64,000 nucleotides of DNA, from NCBI RefSeq assembly GCF_030269485.1, contig NZ_BSTL01000011.1:181286-245285 (forward strand), in the 5' to 3' direction. The notes under the pieces were generated by a model. The model did not search any database. It was not told the DNA's origin and saw nothing but the letters and a program-made list of their open reading frames with translations. Origin of the DNA: Actinoplanes sp. NBRC 103695. GTDB lineage: Bacteria; Actinomycetota; Actinomycetes; Mycobacteriales; Micromonosporaceae. The position numbers were made by a program, and so were the translations under genes. This document shows positions 25,071-33,968 of the stretch, one piece after another; the stretch's first letter is position 1, and each line of letters starts with the position of its first letter.

Positions 25071-25114
25071 CGATCCACAGTCCTGTCGCACACCCGAGCG
25101 GGGCCGCTTCATGA
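25067..25114 (+). CDS. 15-codon ORF bridging the TcpE-like and VirB4-like genes
   Basis: ATG at 25067 encodes MTIHSPVAHPSGAAS. The ATG overlaps the upstream stop (ATGA), and its own TGA overlaps the VirB4-like ATG at 25111 (ATGA). GGAGG lies 7-8 nt before its ATG, while the VirB4-like start has only a weak site. It could act as a translational relay rather than make a useful peptide. Confidence 0.5.
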   Translation: MTIHSPVAHPSGAAS

Positions 25115-28100
25115 CCACATCCCCTCCGCCGGGACGTCCCCGAGGCGGATCCCCCCAGTCGGCCAGGCAAAGTAACGGTGTGCGTTCGAATGATTACACA
25201 GACGATGCTTCTGCTGAGTTCAACTCTCCCGACACCGAGTTGGTGACGAGCCCGGGGCATGGTGCCGTGGGCGTGTTCCAGGCGCCGCAGCCCGTGCGGC
25301 CCCGTGCGAACGGGAGCGCGGGACTGGACGACAACTCACTGGACATCGACTCGCCGTTCCTCGATCTCTTCGGCGGGGCGCCCGCGTCCGCGCCGGCCGC
25401 ACCGGCTTCGGAGGGCGAGCAGCAGGACCCGCCGGGCGACGATGACGACTTCGATTTCGGGTTCGAATTCGAGGAGCGGACGCCCGCGGGAGCGCCGGCG
25501 CTGTCCGTCCTGGATCCCGACACCTTCGTCCTCGACACCGACCCGGCTCCTGACTCCGACCGGGCCGCCGCCTTCCCCGATCCTGATCCCGGTCTTGGTC
25601 GGGCCGCCGCCGATCCTGATCCTGGTCTGGCCGCTGTCGGTCCTGACCCGGCGCCGCGTGCGCCCGACCGGCCGCCGGTCGGATTCGATCGGCCACTCGA
25701 CCACGTCCGCGATTCGCACGATCGCGACCGGGGTCTTGATCTCCATCGGGTGCCTGTTGATCTCGGCCAGGCGCCTTCGGGTCACAACGTGGCGCCGCCG
25801 GATCGCGACCGGGCTCCTTCGGATCTCGGCACCGCCACGACTGTTGAGCAGCCCGCCGCGCGGGACGACGACGCGCCGCGCGCCTCCCAGGACGGGCCTC
25901 TGCGGGAATACGGTTCGCCGGCCGCACAGCCGGTCCACGACGTGCGGCCCGCCCAGGCCACGCCGGCTACGCCTCCCCACCAAGCTCCGCCGGTGGACGA
26001 CTTCGACGCCGGGCTGGAGGACTGGCCTGACGAGGTCCTCGGCGCGCCCGACCGGCCGGTCTCCGCCACACCCCCATCGGCCGCGCCGCTTTCGGCTCCG
26101 CGGCCGGTCTCCACTCCGCCAGGCTCACGGCCCGTCTCGGCCGCGCCGGCCTCGGTCCCACCCGCCTCGGCACCACCTGTCTCGGCGGCGCGGCCGGTTT
26201 CCGCCCCGCCCGTCTCGACGCCGCCGCTGTGGCAGACCGTCGCCACGCCGGACCGGTCACACAGCGCCAACGGCGGGCACCCCGGCGTCACCCCGGTGCC
26301 ACGGGCTCCGGAGCGCGACATCCAGCCGATTCGTTCCGGCCGAGCGCTCGCCGAGCCAGAACCCCGAGACCTGCCGGCCACCATGCCGGAACGGGCACCC
26401 GCGCGTCCGCAGACCAAAGCGCCCGCCAAGCGCCGGCGGAAGCGTGACGAGCCGGACAACCTTCCCGCCGTACGCAAGAGCGATCTGAAGCCGGCGACCG
26501 TCAAGCCTGGCAAGATCAAGTTCAGCGACCGCGACCCCTCGATCGAGCTGGAGATCAGCGAGATCGCCGGCCACCTGACCTTCACCCAGTCCACGGTGAC
26601 GGCCTGGTACTGGCTGCCCGAGGTGCGCTGGGCGTTCCGCCCCGACGCCGAACGGGAGGCGCTGCTCTCCGCGATCTCCGAACAGTACGCGGGCCTGGCC
26701 GGCTTCCGGCTGCACCTGCGCCGCACCACCAGGCCGTTCCCGGCGGACGAGTGGGCCCGTACCGTCGACTCCCTGACCGTCCGCCCGCTCCCCGACGTAA
26801 GTGGGGCGACCTCCTGGTCGGACCACCTGGTCGCCGCCCAGCGGCACCTGCTCTCGGTGAACCACGCCGAAGGGCAGACCTACCTGGGTGTGACGTTCGC
26901 GCGGCGCTCGCTCGGCGACACGTTCTCCGAGCGCATCCTGCGGATGTTCGGCAAGGGCACCTCCGACGGCGAGCGGCGCAAGCTGGGCCGGACCGTCGAG
27001 CAGTTCGACGAGGTGCTGAACGCGTTCGGCATGCGGGGCCGCCGGGTCACCCCGCAGGAGCTGGAATGGCTGCTCTTCCGGTCGGTCGCGCTGTGCATGG
27101 CGCCGCCCGGGCCGCTGTCGCCGGTGACCAGCGGGCAGTGGGACTCCGGCGACCTGCTGGCGCTGACCGAGCAGGTGGAGCGGTACCGCACGCCGTACGG
27201 CTCGACGGTCAAACTGGTGAACCGGATGACCGGCGAGGAACGGCACGTCGCAGTGCTGTCTGTCGGCCGGATGGAGCCGCTGGAGATCCCCGAGAAACAC
27301 GAGCCGTGGATGCACTTCCACGAGCGTCTGCCGTGGCCGATGGAACTGTCGTCACGGATCGACATCCTGGGCTCAGGCAGCTCGTTCAAGAACCTCGAAC
27401 ATCGGCTGCGGATGATCCGCTCGCAGCAGCTCGACTACGCCGAGCACGGCATCGACGCGCCGCCCGAGCTGGAACGGCTGGCCAAACGGGCGCTGGTGAT
27501 CGGCGACGAGATGACCACGGGACTACCGGTCGAATCGGCGCGGGCGCACGGCTGGCACCGGATCGCGGTCGGTGGGCGTACGCGTGAAGAATGTCTGGAA
27601 AGAGCGCGCCGCCTCATCCAGCTGTATTCGAGGGAGCTGCGGATCTCCCTGCAGCACCCGAAGAACCAGGACCAGCTGGCGCGCGAGTTCATCCCCGGCG
27701 AGCCGATCGCCAACACCGGCTACGTGCGCCGGATGCCGGTGAAGCTGCTGGCCGCGGCGCTGCCCCAGGCCGCCTCGACCGTCGGCGACCGGCGCGGCGA
27801 CCTGATCGGGCGCACCGCGGGCACCTGTCGGCGGCCGGTCTTCCTCGACCTGCACTTCCCGATGGAGGTGCGCGAGCGTTCCGGGCTGGGCGTCTTCGTG
27901 GCGGAGCCCGGCGGTGGCAAGTCGACGCTGATGGGCGCCCTGGGCTACCTGAACGCGCGGCGGGGTGTGCAGGTCACGCTGCTCGACCCGTCCGGCCCGC
28001 TCGCCCGGCTGTGCCAGATGCCGGAACTCAAGCCGTACTCCCGGGTGCTCAACCTGACCGGCTCGGAGCAGGGCACGCTGGCGCCGTACGCGCTGATCCC

Positions 28101-29070
28101 GACCCCGATCCGCACCGAGTTCCCGGCCGGCCCCGGCGGCGACCGGGAATACGAGATCGCGGTGTCCAACGCCCGAGCCGAGCGCCGCATGCTGGTGCAG
28201 GACATCTGCTCGATGCTGGTCCCGCCGCAGGTGGCCAAGGAGGCGTCCACGGCGACGCTGCTGCGGCACGCAGTCCGGAAGGTGCCGGCTGAGGAAACCT
28301 CCACGCTGGACGACGTGGTGCGTACCCTCCAGGGCCTCGACGACGACGGCAAGGAACTCGCCAACCTGCTCCTCGACACCGCCGAGATGCCGCTGGCCCT
28401 GCTGTTCTTCGGCTCCCCGCCGAAACACCTGCTCGGCGCCGACTCGACCCTCACCGTGATCACCATGGCCGGCCTGCGCCTGCCCGACCTGAAAATCGAA
28501 CGCGAATACTGGTCGGCGGAGGAGTCCCTGGCCCTGCCGATGCTGCACACCGCGCACCGCCTGGCGGTCCGCCGTTCCTACGGCGGTTCGATGTCGGCCC
28601 GCAAGATGGTCGGCCTGGACGAGGCCCACTTCATGGAGGGCTGGCGCTCGGGACGGTCCTTCCTGGTCCGCCTCGCCCGCGACTCCCGCAAGTGGAACCT
28701 GGCGGCCCTGATCGCCTCGCAGAACCCCCGCGACATCCTCGGCCTGGACGTACAGAACCTGGTGTCGACGGTCTTCGTCGGCCGCATCGCGGAAGACCAG
28801 GAGATCGCCAGCGAGGCGCTCCGGTTGCTGCGGGTGCCGGTTCACGACGGGTACGAATCCACGCTAGCCTCGCTGTCCCAGGTGGACACGTCCTCATCCC
28901 ATCGACTCGGCTTCCGCGAGTTCGTGATGCGGGACGTGGACGGCCGGGTGCAAAAGGTGAGAGTCGACGTCTCCTACGTCGACGGCCTCCTCGAGCACCT
29001 GGACACGACGCCGGCGGCACAGGCGGCCCCGGTGACCACCATTCCCAGCATGTCCGACCTGGAGGGCTGA
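25111..29070 (+). CDS. VirB4/TcpF-type secretion ATPase with long disordered N-terminus
   Basis: 1319 residues. About the first 430 are low-complexity Pro/Asp/Ser-rich, with DPDPG-like and PVS-type repeats, and probably disordered. A VirB4-type core follows (IKFSDRDPSIELEISEIAGHLTFTQSTVTAWYWL), with Walker A EPGGGKST at residues 934-939 and Walker B VGLDEAHF at about 1170. The end (LFRE-like LGFREFVMRDVDGRVQKVRVD) suits the family. It would power assembly or substrate transfer at the inner face of the membrane. Canonical VirB4 proteins lack such an N-terminal extension. Confidence 0.85.
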   Translation: MTTSPPPGRPRGGSPQSARQSNGVRSNDYTDDASAEFNSPDTELVTSPGHGAVGVFQAPQPVRPRANGSAGLDDNSLDIDSPFLDLFGGAPASAPAAPASEGEQQDPPGDDDDFDFGFEFEERTPAGAPALSVLDPDTFVLDTDPAPDSDRAAAFPDPDPGLGRAAADPDPGLAAVGPDPAPRAPDRPPVGFDRPLDHVRDSHDRDRGLDLHRVPVDLGQAPSGHNVAPPDRDRAPSDLGTATTVEQPAARDDDAPRASQDGPLREYGSPAAQPVHDVRPAQATPATPPHQAPPVDDFDAGLEDWPDEVLGAPDRPVSATPPSAAPLSAPRPVSTPPGSRPVSAAPASVPPASAPPVSAARPVSAPPVSTPPLWQTVATPDRSHSANGGHPGVTPVPRAPERDIQPIRSGRALAEPEPRDLPATMPERAPARPQTKAPAKRRRKRDEPDNLPAVRKSDLKPATVKPGKIKFSDRDPSIELEISEIAGHLTFTQSTVTAWYWLPEVRWAFRPDAEREALLSAISEQYAGLAGFRLHLRRTTRPFPADEWARTVDSLTVRPLPDVSGATSWSDHLVAAQRHLLSVNHAEGQTYLGVTFARRSLGDTFSERILRMFGKGTSDGERRKLGRTVEQFDEVLNAFGMRGRRVTPQELEWLLFRSVALCMAPPGPLSPVTSGQWDSGDLLALTEQVERYRTPYGSTVKLVNRMTGEERHVAVLSVGRMEPLEIPEKHEPWMHFHERLPWPMELSSRIDILGSGSSFKNLEHRLRMIRSQQLDYAEHGIDAPPELERLAKRALVIGDEMTTGLPVESARAHGWHRIAVGGRTREECLERARRLIQLYSRELRISLQHPKNQDQLAREFIPGEPIANTGYVRRMPVKLLAAALPQAASTVGDRRGDLIGRTAGTCRRPVFLDLHFPMEVRERSGLGVFVAEPGGGKSTLMGALGYLNARRGVQVTLLDPSGPLARLCQMPELKPYSRVLNLTGSEQGTLAPYALIPTPIRTEFPAGPGGDREYEIAVSNARAERRMLVQDICSMLVPPQVAKEASTATLLRHAVRKVPAEETSTLDDVVRTLQGLDDDGKELANLLLDTAEMPLALLFFGSPPKHLLGADSTLTVITMAGLRLPDLKIEREYWSAEESLALPMLHTAHRLAVRRSYGGSMSARKMVGLDEAHFMEGWRSGRSFLVRLARDSRKWNLAALIASQNPRDILGLDVQNLVSTVFVGRIAEDQEIASEALRLLRVPVHDGYESTLASLSQVDTSSSHRLGFREFVMRDVDGRVQKVRVDVSYVDGLLEHLDTTPAAQAAPVTTIPSMSDLEG

Positions 29071-29071
29071 G

Positions 29072-31018
29072 ATGATGCGGCGGGCCCTGGCGACGTTGCT
29101 GACCTTGCTGGTAACAGCGGTAGCGTCGATCGCATGGGCGGTAGCGGCGCCGCCCCCCGCCAGCGCAACACCGGTCTTCGAACGCGCCCCGGGCGCCTGC
29201 AGCCTCGAAGAGTGGCGGAACGACATGGACGGCTGCGTGAAGCGGCTGGCCAAGGTCGGAGAAGGGCAAGCTAGATGCCTTTATTCACCCGAACCGAGCA
29301 CCCCGGATTCGGGTTTGGCGGGCTGGTTCGCGGAACGCCCCAGCTCAGCGGGTAAGGCTGGACCTCAAGGCATCTACAGCGAGTACGGCTATGCGGGGTA
29401 CAGTTTTACTACTTACGACCTCGACAATGGCTGCGCCTCAACACTCATAGACCCCGAATACAAATTCGAGACCACAGTTGCGAACGGCGAGTTTATGATC
29501 GCCACGGCCGTTATCGGCGCATCAAATGCGCTGCGAGAGCGGTCTTGGGATCCGCGCACCATGTGGAGCTGGGCGGATCCGCTTGTGGAGGAAGCCACAA
29601 AGGCGGTCTACGAGAAGGTATTCAGCGTTTTTGGTGTCATCACGCTGGCAATCGTCGGCTTGTACCTGATATGGCGATCCCGCCAAGCAGAGATGGGTGC
29701 GGCGACTACAACTGCGGGCTGGGCGATTTTGGTGATGGTCGCAGTGACGGCTCTCGCCGCCTGGCCGGTCCGATCGGCCAACTTCGCCGATCAAGGCCTC
29801 ATTTCGACTCTTGGCGTGGTCCACGATGCTGTAGGACCACGTGCGCAGACCCTCCCCCCGAGCCAGTGCGATGACCCGAATCCTGGCGCATGCGATGATC
29901 ATCGACCGCCGGCTGTCCGGGCCAGCGATACCGCGACCGACACGATGCTCTATCGGAACTGGTTGCGAGGAATTCTTGGATCCGCCGATAGCGATACTGC
30001 GAAGAAGTATGGTCGCGCGCTTTATGACGCGCGCTCTTTCACTTGGGAAGAAGCGCAGCGGATTCGCGATAATCCCAGCACCCGCGACGCTGTTCGCAAC
30101 GGCAAGAAGGACCAGTGGAGGGCGGTCGCCGAACAGATCAAAGGCGAGGACCCGGAGGCGTACGAGTACCTCAAGGGCGTCAACGGAATGGACCGCGTAG
30201 GCGCTGGGTTCATCGCGATGCTCGCGGCCATCATGTTTGCGCTGTTCGATCTGACCGCCTCACTGCTAGTCCTGCTCGGCTTTTTGATTTTCCGGTGGGC
30301 GGTAATCGCGGCGCCGATTCTCGGCACGGTGGGCATGCTCCGGCCGGCAAGTGCCGGGATCAAGCGGTTGGGCAACGCCGTTGTCGCCGCGGTGTTCAAC
30401 ATTGCGATCTTCGGCACAGGCTCGGCAATCTATCTATTCGCTGTCGATCTGATCATGAATACTGCCAGTCTCGCCGGATGGCTGCAGGTGGTCTTGGTCT
30501 TCCTCTGCGGCGTTGTCGGCTGGGTGTTGTTGCGCCCCTATACGCGCATTACTCAACTCGGCGGCAAGAACAACACGAGGCAGCTTTCCCGCTTCTTCGA
30601 AAACCTTGTCAGCCGACGGGGCAGAGACGTCCTGTTGACCAACGAGGACGGGAAGAGCAGCACGATCAGCGTCGATCCGCTGGGCGGCGGAAGCCGCTGG
30701 TCCTCCCTGCGACCGGAATCAAGGACCGAAGATCCGTCGAGCACTCAGCCCGATCGAAAGTCGTCGCCGCTTCCCGCCTCGAGGAAAGGCTCAGCCAAGC
30801 CCGATTCGCGGCCGGAGGAGGCCGTCGAGCGGACGCCTGATGAGGCGCCCACCTCGACGCCGCGCACTCCAGCCGACCCCGCGCGGACGCGACGGCCCGC
30901 CATTTGGTCGGAACCCGATGTCGCCGAACGACCGGCCTCGTTCTCGATCTATCGACCGGAGACACAGACCACAACACGCGAACCTTCCGAGCCGCGGGTG
31001 CGCACAGAGGCGAAGTGA
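29072..31018 (+). CDS. VirB6/TcpH/TrbL-like polytopic membrane protein
   Basis: 648 residues: a signal-like segment (residues 5-35), an extracytoplasmic domain with four Cys (ACSLEEW, DGC, ARCLY, NGCAS), then about six to seven membrane helices between residues 170 and 480. Two more Cys (SQCDDPNPGACDD) lie in the loop after helix 2, and a 150-residue Ser/Pro/Arg-rich cytoplasmic tail follows. This matches the channel protein of Gram-positive type IV systems. GGAGGG precedes the ATG. From about 29,270 onward its base composition is visibly less GC-rich than the flanks. Confidence 0.75.
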   Translation: MMRRALATLLTLLVTAVASIAWAVAAPPPASATPVFERAPGACSLEEWRNDMDGCVKRLAKVGEGQARCLYSPEPSTPDSGLAGWFAERPSSAGKAGPQGIYSEYGYAGYSFTTYDLDNGCASTLIDPEYKFETTVANGEFMIATAVIGASNALRERSWDPRTMWSWADPLVEEATKAVYEKVFSVFGVITLAIVGLYLIWRSRQAEMGAATTTAGWAILVMVAVTALAAWPVRSANFADQGLISTLGVVHDAVGPRAQTLPPSQCDDPNPGACDDHRPPAVRASDTATDTMLYRNWLRGILGSADSDTAKKYGRALYDARSFTWEEAQRIRDNPSTRDAVRNGKKDQWRAVAEQIKGEDPEAYEYLKGVNGMDRVGAGFIAMLAAIMFALFDLTASLLVLLGFLIFRWAVIAAPILGTVGMLRPASAGIKRLGNAVVAAVFNIAIFGTGSAIYLFAVDLIMNTASLAGWLQVVLVFLCGVVGWVLLRPYTRITQLGGKNNTRQLSRFFENLVSRRGRDVLLTNEDGKSSTISVDPLGGGSRWSSLRPESRTEDPSSTQPDRKSSPLPASRKGSAKPDSRPEEAVERTPDEAPTSTPRTPADPARTRRPAIWSEPDVAERPASFSIYRPETQTTTREPSEPRVRTEAK

Positions 31019-31024
31019 TAATCG

Positions 31025-31576
31025 ATGGCTCCGCGCATGCTGGAACGTGGTCTGACGGGATTGTTCCGATCTCGGTGGGGTGTCGCGTTGGTACTCGCGA
31101 TCATCGTGCTCGCTGTTGTGGGGATCGGTCGCGTCTTCTCCGATGGGTCTGAGCCCGACCGCACTCCGGTGGGGGCGGGATCACCGAGGCCCACGCTCAG
31201 CGTTAACCTTGATGACGAGGACAGCGTCATCTCACCCGAACCGCCTCCACAGCCCAAAACCAGTCCTGGTACCGCCCAGCCCGAGGCGGTCGCATATGCC
31301 TTCGCCGGCGCCTGGGTCGATCATCGGAGCGTCTCGGCAAAGACCTGGCGCGATCGTCTGAGGCCGAACGCAACCGAGGAACTCGCTAACGATCTCGCGG
31401 GCACTGATCCGGAGGACGTACCGGCAGATCGTGTCAACGGGCAACCAAAGCTGGTACCGATCGGCGAGAACCTTCTCGATGCCGTCATCGAGACCGACTC
31501 CGGACAACTCACGCTGCGCCTGACAGCACCCGAAGGCCGCTGGCTGGTGAGTGCCATCGACTGGAACGGACCATGA
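31025..31576 (+). CDS. Single-pass TcpC/VirB8-like protein
   Basis: 183 residues: one membrane helix (about 20-38), a Pro/Ser linker (39-90), then a compact extracytoplasmic domain (AVAYAFAGAWVDHRSVSAKTW to VSAIDWNGP) with the look of an NTF2-like fold, as in TcpC and VirB8 conjugation proteins. The ATG is 6 bp after the VirB6-like stop, and its stop overlaps the hydrolase start (ATGA). Confidence 0.65.
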   Translation: MAPRMLERGLTGLFRSRWGVALVLAIIVLAVVGIGRVFSDGSEPDRTPVGAGSPRPTLSVNLDDEDSVISPEPPPQPKTSPGTAQPEAVAYAFAGAWVDHRSVSAKTWRDRLRPNATEELANDLAGTDPEDVPADRVNGQPKLVPIGENLLDAVIETDSGQLTLRLTAPEGRWLVSAIDWNGP

Positions 31577-32688
31577 GATTCCCCCGGCCGAGCCGGTTCG
31601 GGCTGCTGATCGCCCTGGTCGCGACGTTGGTTCTCCTCTGTTGCGGTGGCAGCGTCAGCGCGATTCTGATCGGCGGACTGGGCGCCGAAGACGACACCAA
31701 CGCCTTCTCCACGTTGGGCTGCGGGCAAGGTGGTCCGATCGATGAGAACGGCAAGATGCCGTCTATCTCCAATTACGGCGCGGACCAGATCAGGAATGCG
31801 GCAATCATCATCAACACCGGTGCCGACCTCAAGTTGCCGCCGCGCGCCTGGGTCATCGCGGTTGCAACGGCTATGCAGGAGTCGACACTCCACAACTATG
31901 GGAATCTGGGCGCACGCAACGACCACGATTCGCTGGGGCTCTTTCAGCAGCGGCCAAGCGCCGGCTGGGGAACGCCGAAACAGGTTCAGGATCCGGTCTA
32001 CGCCAGCCGGAAGTTCTACGAGAAGCTGCAAACCGTCAAGAACTGGGACAAGCTCTCGCTCACCAAAGCCGCCCAGAAGGTCCAGCGCAGCGCATACCCG
32101 AATGCCTACGCCAAGCACGAGGCCCTCGCCACCATGATCGTCAACGAGCTCGCCGACGGCGCTGCTCACGCAATCGGTAATTCGACGGCGCTGATGTGCG
32201 CGGCCGGCGGACAGATCGCGGCGTCCGGCTACGGTATCCCGCTAAAGTCGACGGTCGGGTCGGGGTTCCGCACGCCGCAGAGGCCTACCCACCAGGGCGT
32301 CGACCTGATCGTCAGCCGGTACACGCCGATCGCGGCGGTGGCTAGCGGAGTGGTGTCGGTGGTCAAGTGCGACGAGGACCGGCGCGGCCGGCGCAGTTGT
32401 GACGTCGATGGCTACCCGGGCAAGGGCGGTTGCGGGTGGATGGTCGAGATCGTTCACGCCAATGACGTGATGACGCGCTACTGCCACATGGTGCAGAAGC
32501 CGTTCGTGACCGTCGGCCAGCAGGTGGCGGCAGGTGACATCATCGGGCGAGTGGGCACCAGCGGAAACTCATCCGGACCGCACCTCCACTTCGAGGTGCA
32601 CAGGAACAACGATCGAACCAGCAGAGGCGCGATCGACCCTATCCGTTACATGCGGGAACAGGGCGCGCCACTTGGGGGCGACGAGTGA
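31573..32688 (+). CDS. Cell-wall hydrolase: lysozyme-like transglycosylase plus M23 peptidase
   Basis: 371 residues. A membrane anchor (about 10-35) is followed by a lysozyme-like domain (WVIAVATAMQESTLHNYGNLG, DHDSLGLFQQRPSAGWG) with candidate catalytic Glu in MQEST. The C-terminal M23 (LytM) domain carries HQGVDLI, YCHM and GPHLHFEV, so all zinc ligands are present. Type IV secretion operons carry such enzymes (TcpG, VirB1) to open peptidoglycan. Coupled by ATGA to the gene upstream and GTGA to the gene downstream. Confidence 0.88.
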   Translation: MRFPRPSRFGLLIALVATLVLLCCGGSVSAILIGGLGAEDDTNAFSTLGCGQGGPIDENGKMPSISNYGADQIRNAAIIINTGADLKLPPRAWVIAVATAMQESTLHNYGNLGARNDHDSLGLFQQRPSAGWGTPKQVQDPVYASRKFYEKLQTVKNWDKLSLTKAAQKVQRSAYPNAYAKHEALATMIVNELADGAAHAIGNSTALMCAAGGQIAASGYGIPLKSTVGSGFRTPQRPTHQGVDLIVSRYTPIAAVASGVVSVVKCDEDRRGRRSCDVDGYPGKGGCGWMVEIVHANDVMTRYCHMVQKPFVTVGQQVAAGDIIGRVGTSGNSSGPHLHFEVHRNNDRTSRGAIDPIRYMREQGAPLGGDE

Positions 32689-33293
32689 GTAGGGGTGCAA
32701 TGCCCGACCCGTTCAGCGGCCAAGCCGGGGGATGGGAGCACGAGGGCCTACGGCCGATCGTGCCGACGCCGGCCAACATGGCGGGCCCGTTGCGCGGCCG
32801 CCGAGTGCTCATCGGTCTTCCAGGCATGGGGTGGCGGGCGGACCTGCGTGCGGACGAGAAGGTCGTTCAGGGCAGCCGAACGTACGTTCCGGTCATGTCT
32901 GAGTCAGAGTGGTACCGGGCCGAAGCCGAGCAGACTGAGGTCTTCGCTCCGATGGTCCCTGTTGAGAGGGTCTGGGCCGAGGAGTATGGGCTCGCCGGTA
33001 CCGCCGTCCTGCCTAGCGACATGATCTCTCGGCTCGTATCGCTAGATGGTCCGCCGCGCCGCAGCCCGGTATCGGCCCTGGACGCGGATGTTATTACGGG
33101 GCGCCGTGTAGTTCAGATTTTGGACAATGGCCACGAGCGTCGCGACCTTCGTGGCGTGACCGAGGTGCACAGTGGTGATGAGGGCGACGTCTGCGTCCGC
33201 GTGACTACCGAGTTGGACTGGTACAGGTGGGGTTGGACCGGTCGTGCACCGAGCACCCTCGAAGTGCCGGTGAACACGCTCTGGGTGGAGTAG
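32685..33293 (+). CDS. Hypothetical protein ending the secretion-like operon
   Basis: 202 residues, no signal or membrane helix. Opens VSRGAMPDPFSGQAGGW and contains GRRVLIGLPGMGWRADLRADEKV, SEWYRAEAEQTEVFAPMVPVERVWAEE and ends APSTLEVPVNTLWVE. No family recognised. The GTG overlaps the hydrolase stop (GTGA), so it belongs to the operon. A cytosolic partner of the system is possible. Confidence 0.7.
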   Translation: MSRGAMPDPFSGQAGGWEHEGLRPIVPTPANMAGPLRGRRVLIGLPGMGWRADLRADEKVVQGSRTYVPVMSESEWYRAEAEQTEVFAPMVPVERVWAEEYGLAGTAVLPSDMISRLVSLDGPPRRSPVSALDADVITGRRVVQILDNGHERRDLRGVTEVHSGDEGDVCVRVTTELDWYRWGWTGRAPSTLEVPVNTLWVE

Positions 33294-33296
33294 GTT

Positions 33297-33845
33297 TCAC
33301 GCTTCTTTATTGGCACCGCAGACGCGCCAACCTTCGTTGTCAACAAGGTGGAAACTCCACGTTTCCGTCCGCCTACTCTGCGTCTGACCATCTCGTCTTC
33401 CGGCGATCGTCAGATCCGTGGTGACCAGTCTCTGACTCCCGCTACCGGAGATCAGCAGGCTGCTCCAGCTCACTCCAACCGATACGCCAAAGTCCTTCTC
33501 CCGCTTGACGTTCTCGTCACGGAGAGCGGAAATGGCTGCGAGTTTCGGTTGCGCCTCGCACATGAAGAGCTCAGCCTGCTTGTCGTCACGATCGACTAGA
33601 TAGGCCCTCAAGAAAGAATCGACCACCGCGTCCGGGGCGTCACGCTTGATTTCGGTGGCGTCGTCGTAGAGGGAGACGGCGACGCCTAGGCCGCCTAGGC
33701 AGAGCAAGGCTGCGATGCCGGCGATCATGGCCAGGATGAGGCGGGCGCGGCGGTTGGGGTGCTTTGCGGGGGGTGGGGGCGCGCCCTGGAGTGGCACGGC
33801 CGGGGTGGGCTGTGTCGGGGGGGACGAGGGCTCCGGGGGCTGCAC
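33297..33845 (-). CDS. Single-pass membrane protein with NTF2-like extracytoplasmic domain
   Basis: 182 residues: a Pro-rich cytoplasmic N-terminus (PPEPSSPPTQPTPAVPLQG), a basic stretch HPNRRAR, one membrane helix (about 35-55), then a domain with DAPDAVVDSFLRAYLVDRDDKQAELFMC and ETWSFHLVDNEGWRVCG, the pattern of NTF2/DUF4878-like proteins. The start is the GTG ending at 33845; the much longer frame upstream is antisense to the FtsK gene. It lies tail-to-tail with the operon and divergent from the FtsK gene. Confidence 0.75.
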   Translation of the reverse strand: MQPPEPSSPPTQPTPAVPLQGAPPPPAKHPNRRARLILAMIAGIAALLCLGGLGVAVSLYDDATEIKRDAPDAVVDSFLRAYLVDRDDKQAELFMCEAQPKLAAISALRDENVKREKDFGVSVGVSWSSLLISGSGSQRLVTTDLTIAGRRDGQTQSRRTETWSFHLVDNEGWRVCGANKEA

Positions 33846-33968
33846 ACCGTCGACTTTAGTGCGTTCCGGCCATCGATTGATCTGCGCCACGGAACGTGCT
33901 GTGGCTACGGAACGCAAAGGTTCGGCGTGGCTGGGATACGGTTTGAGCGCACACAGGGAGGTGAGGCG

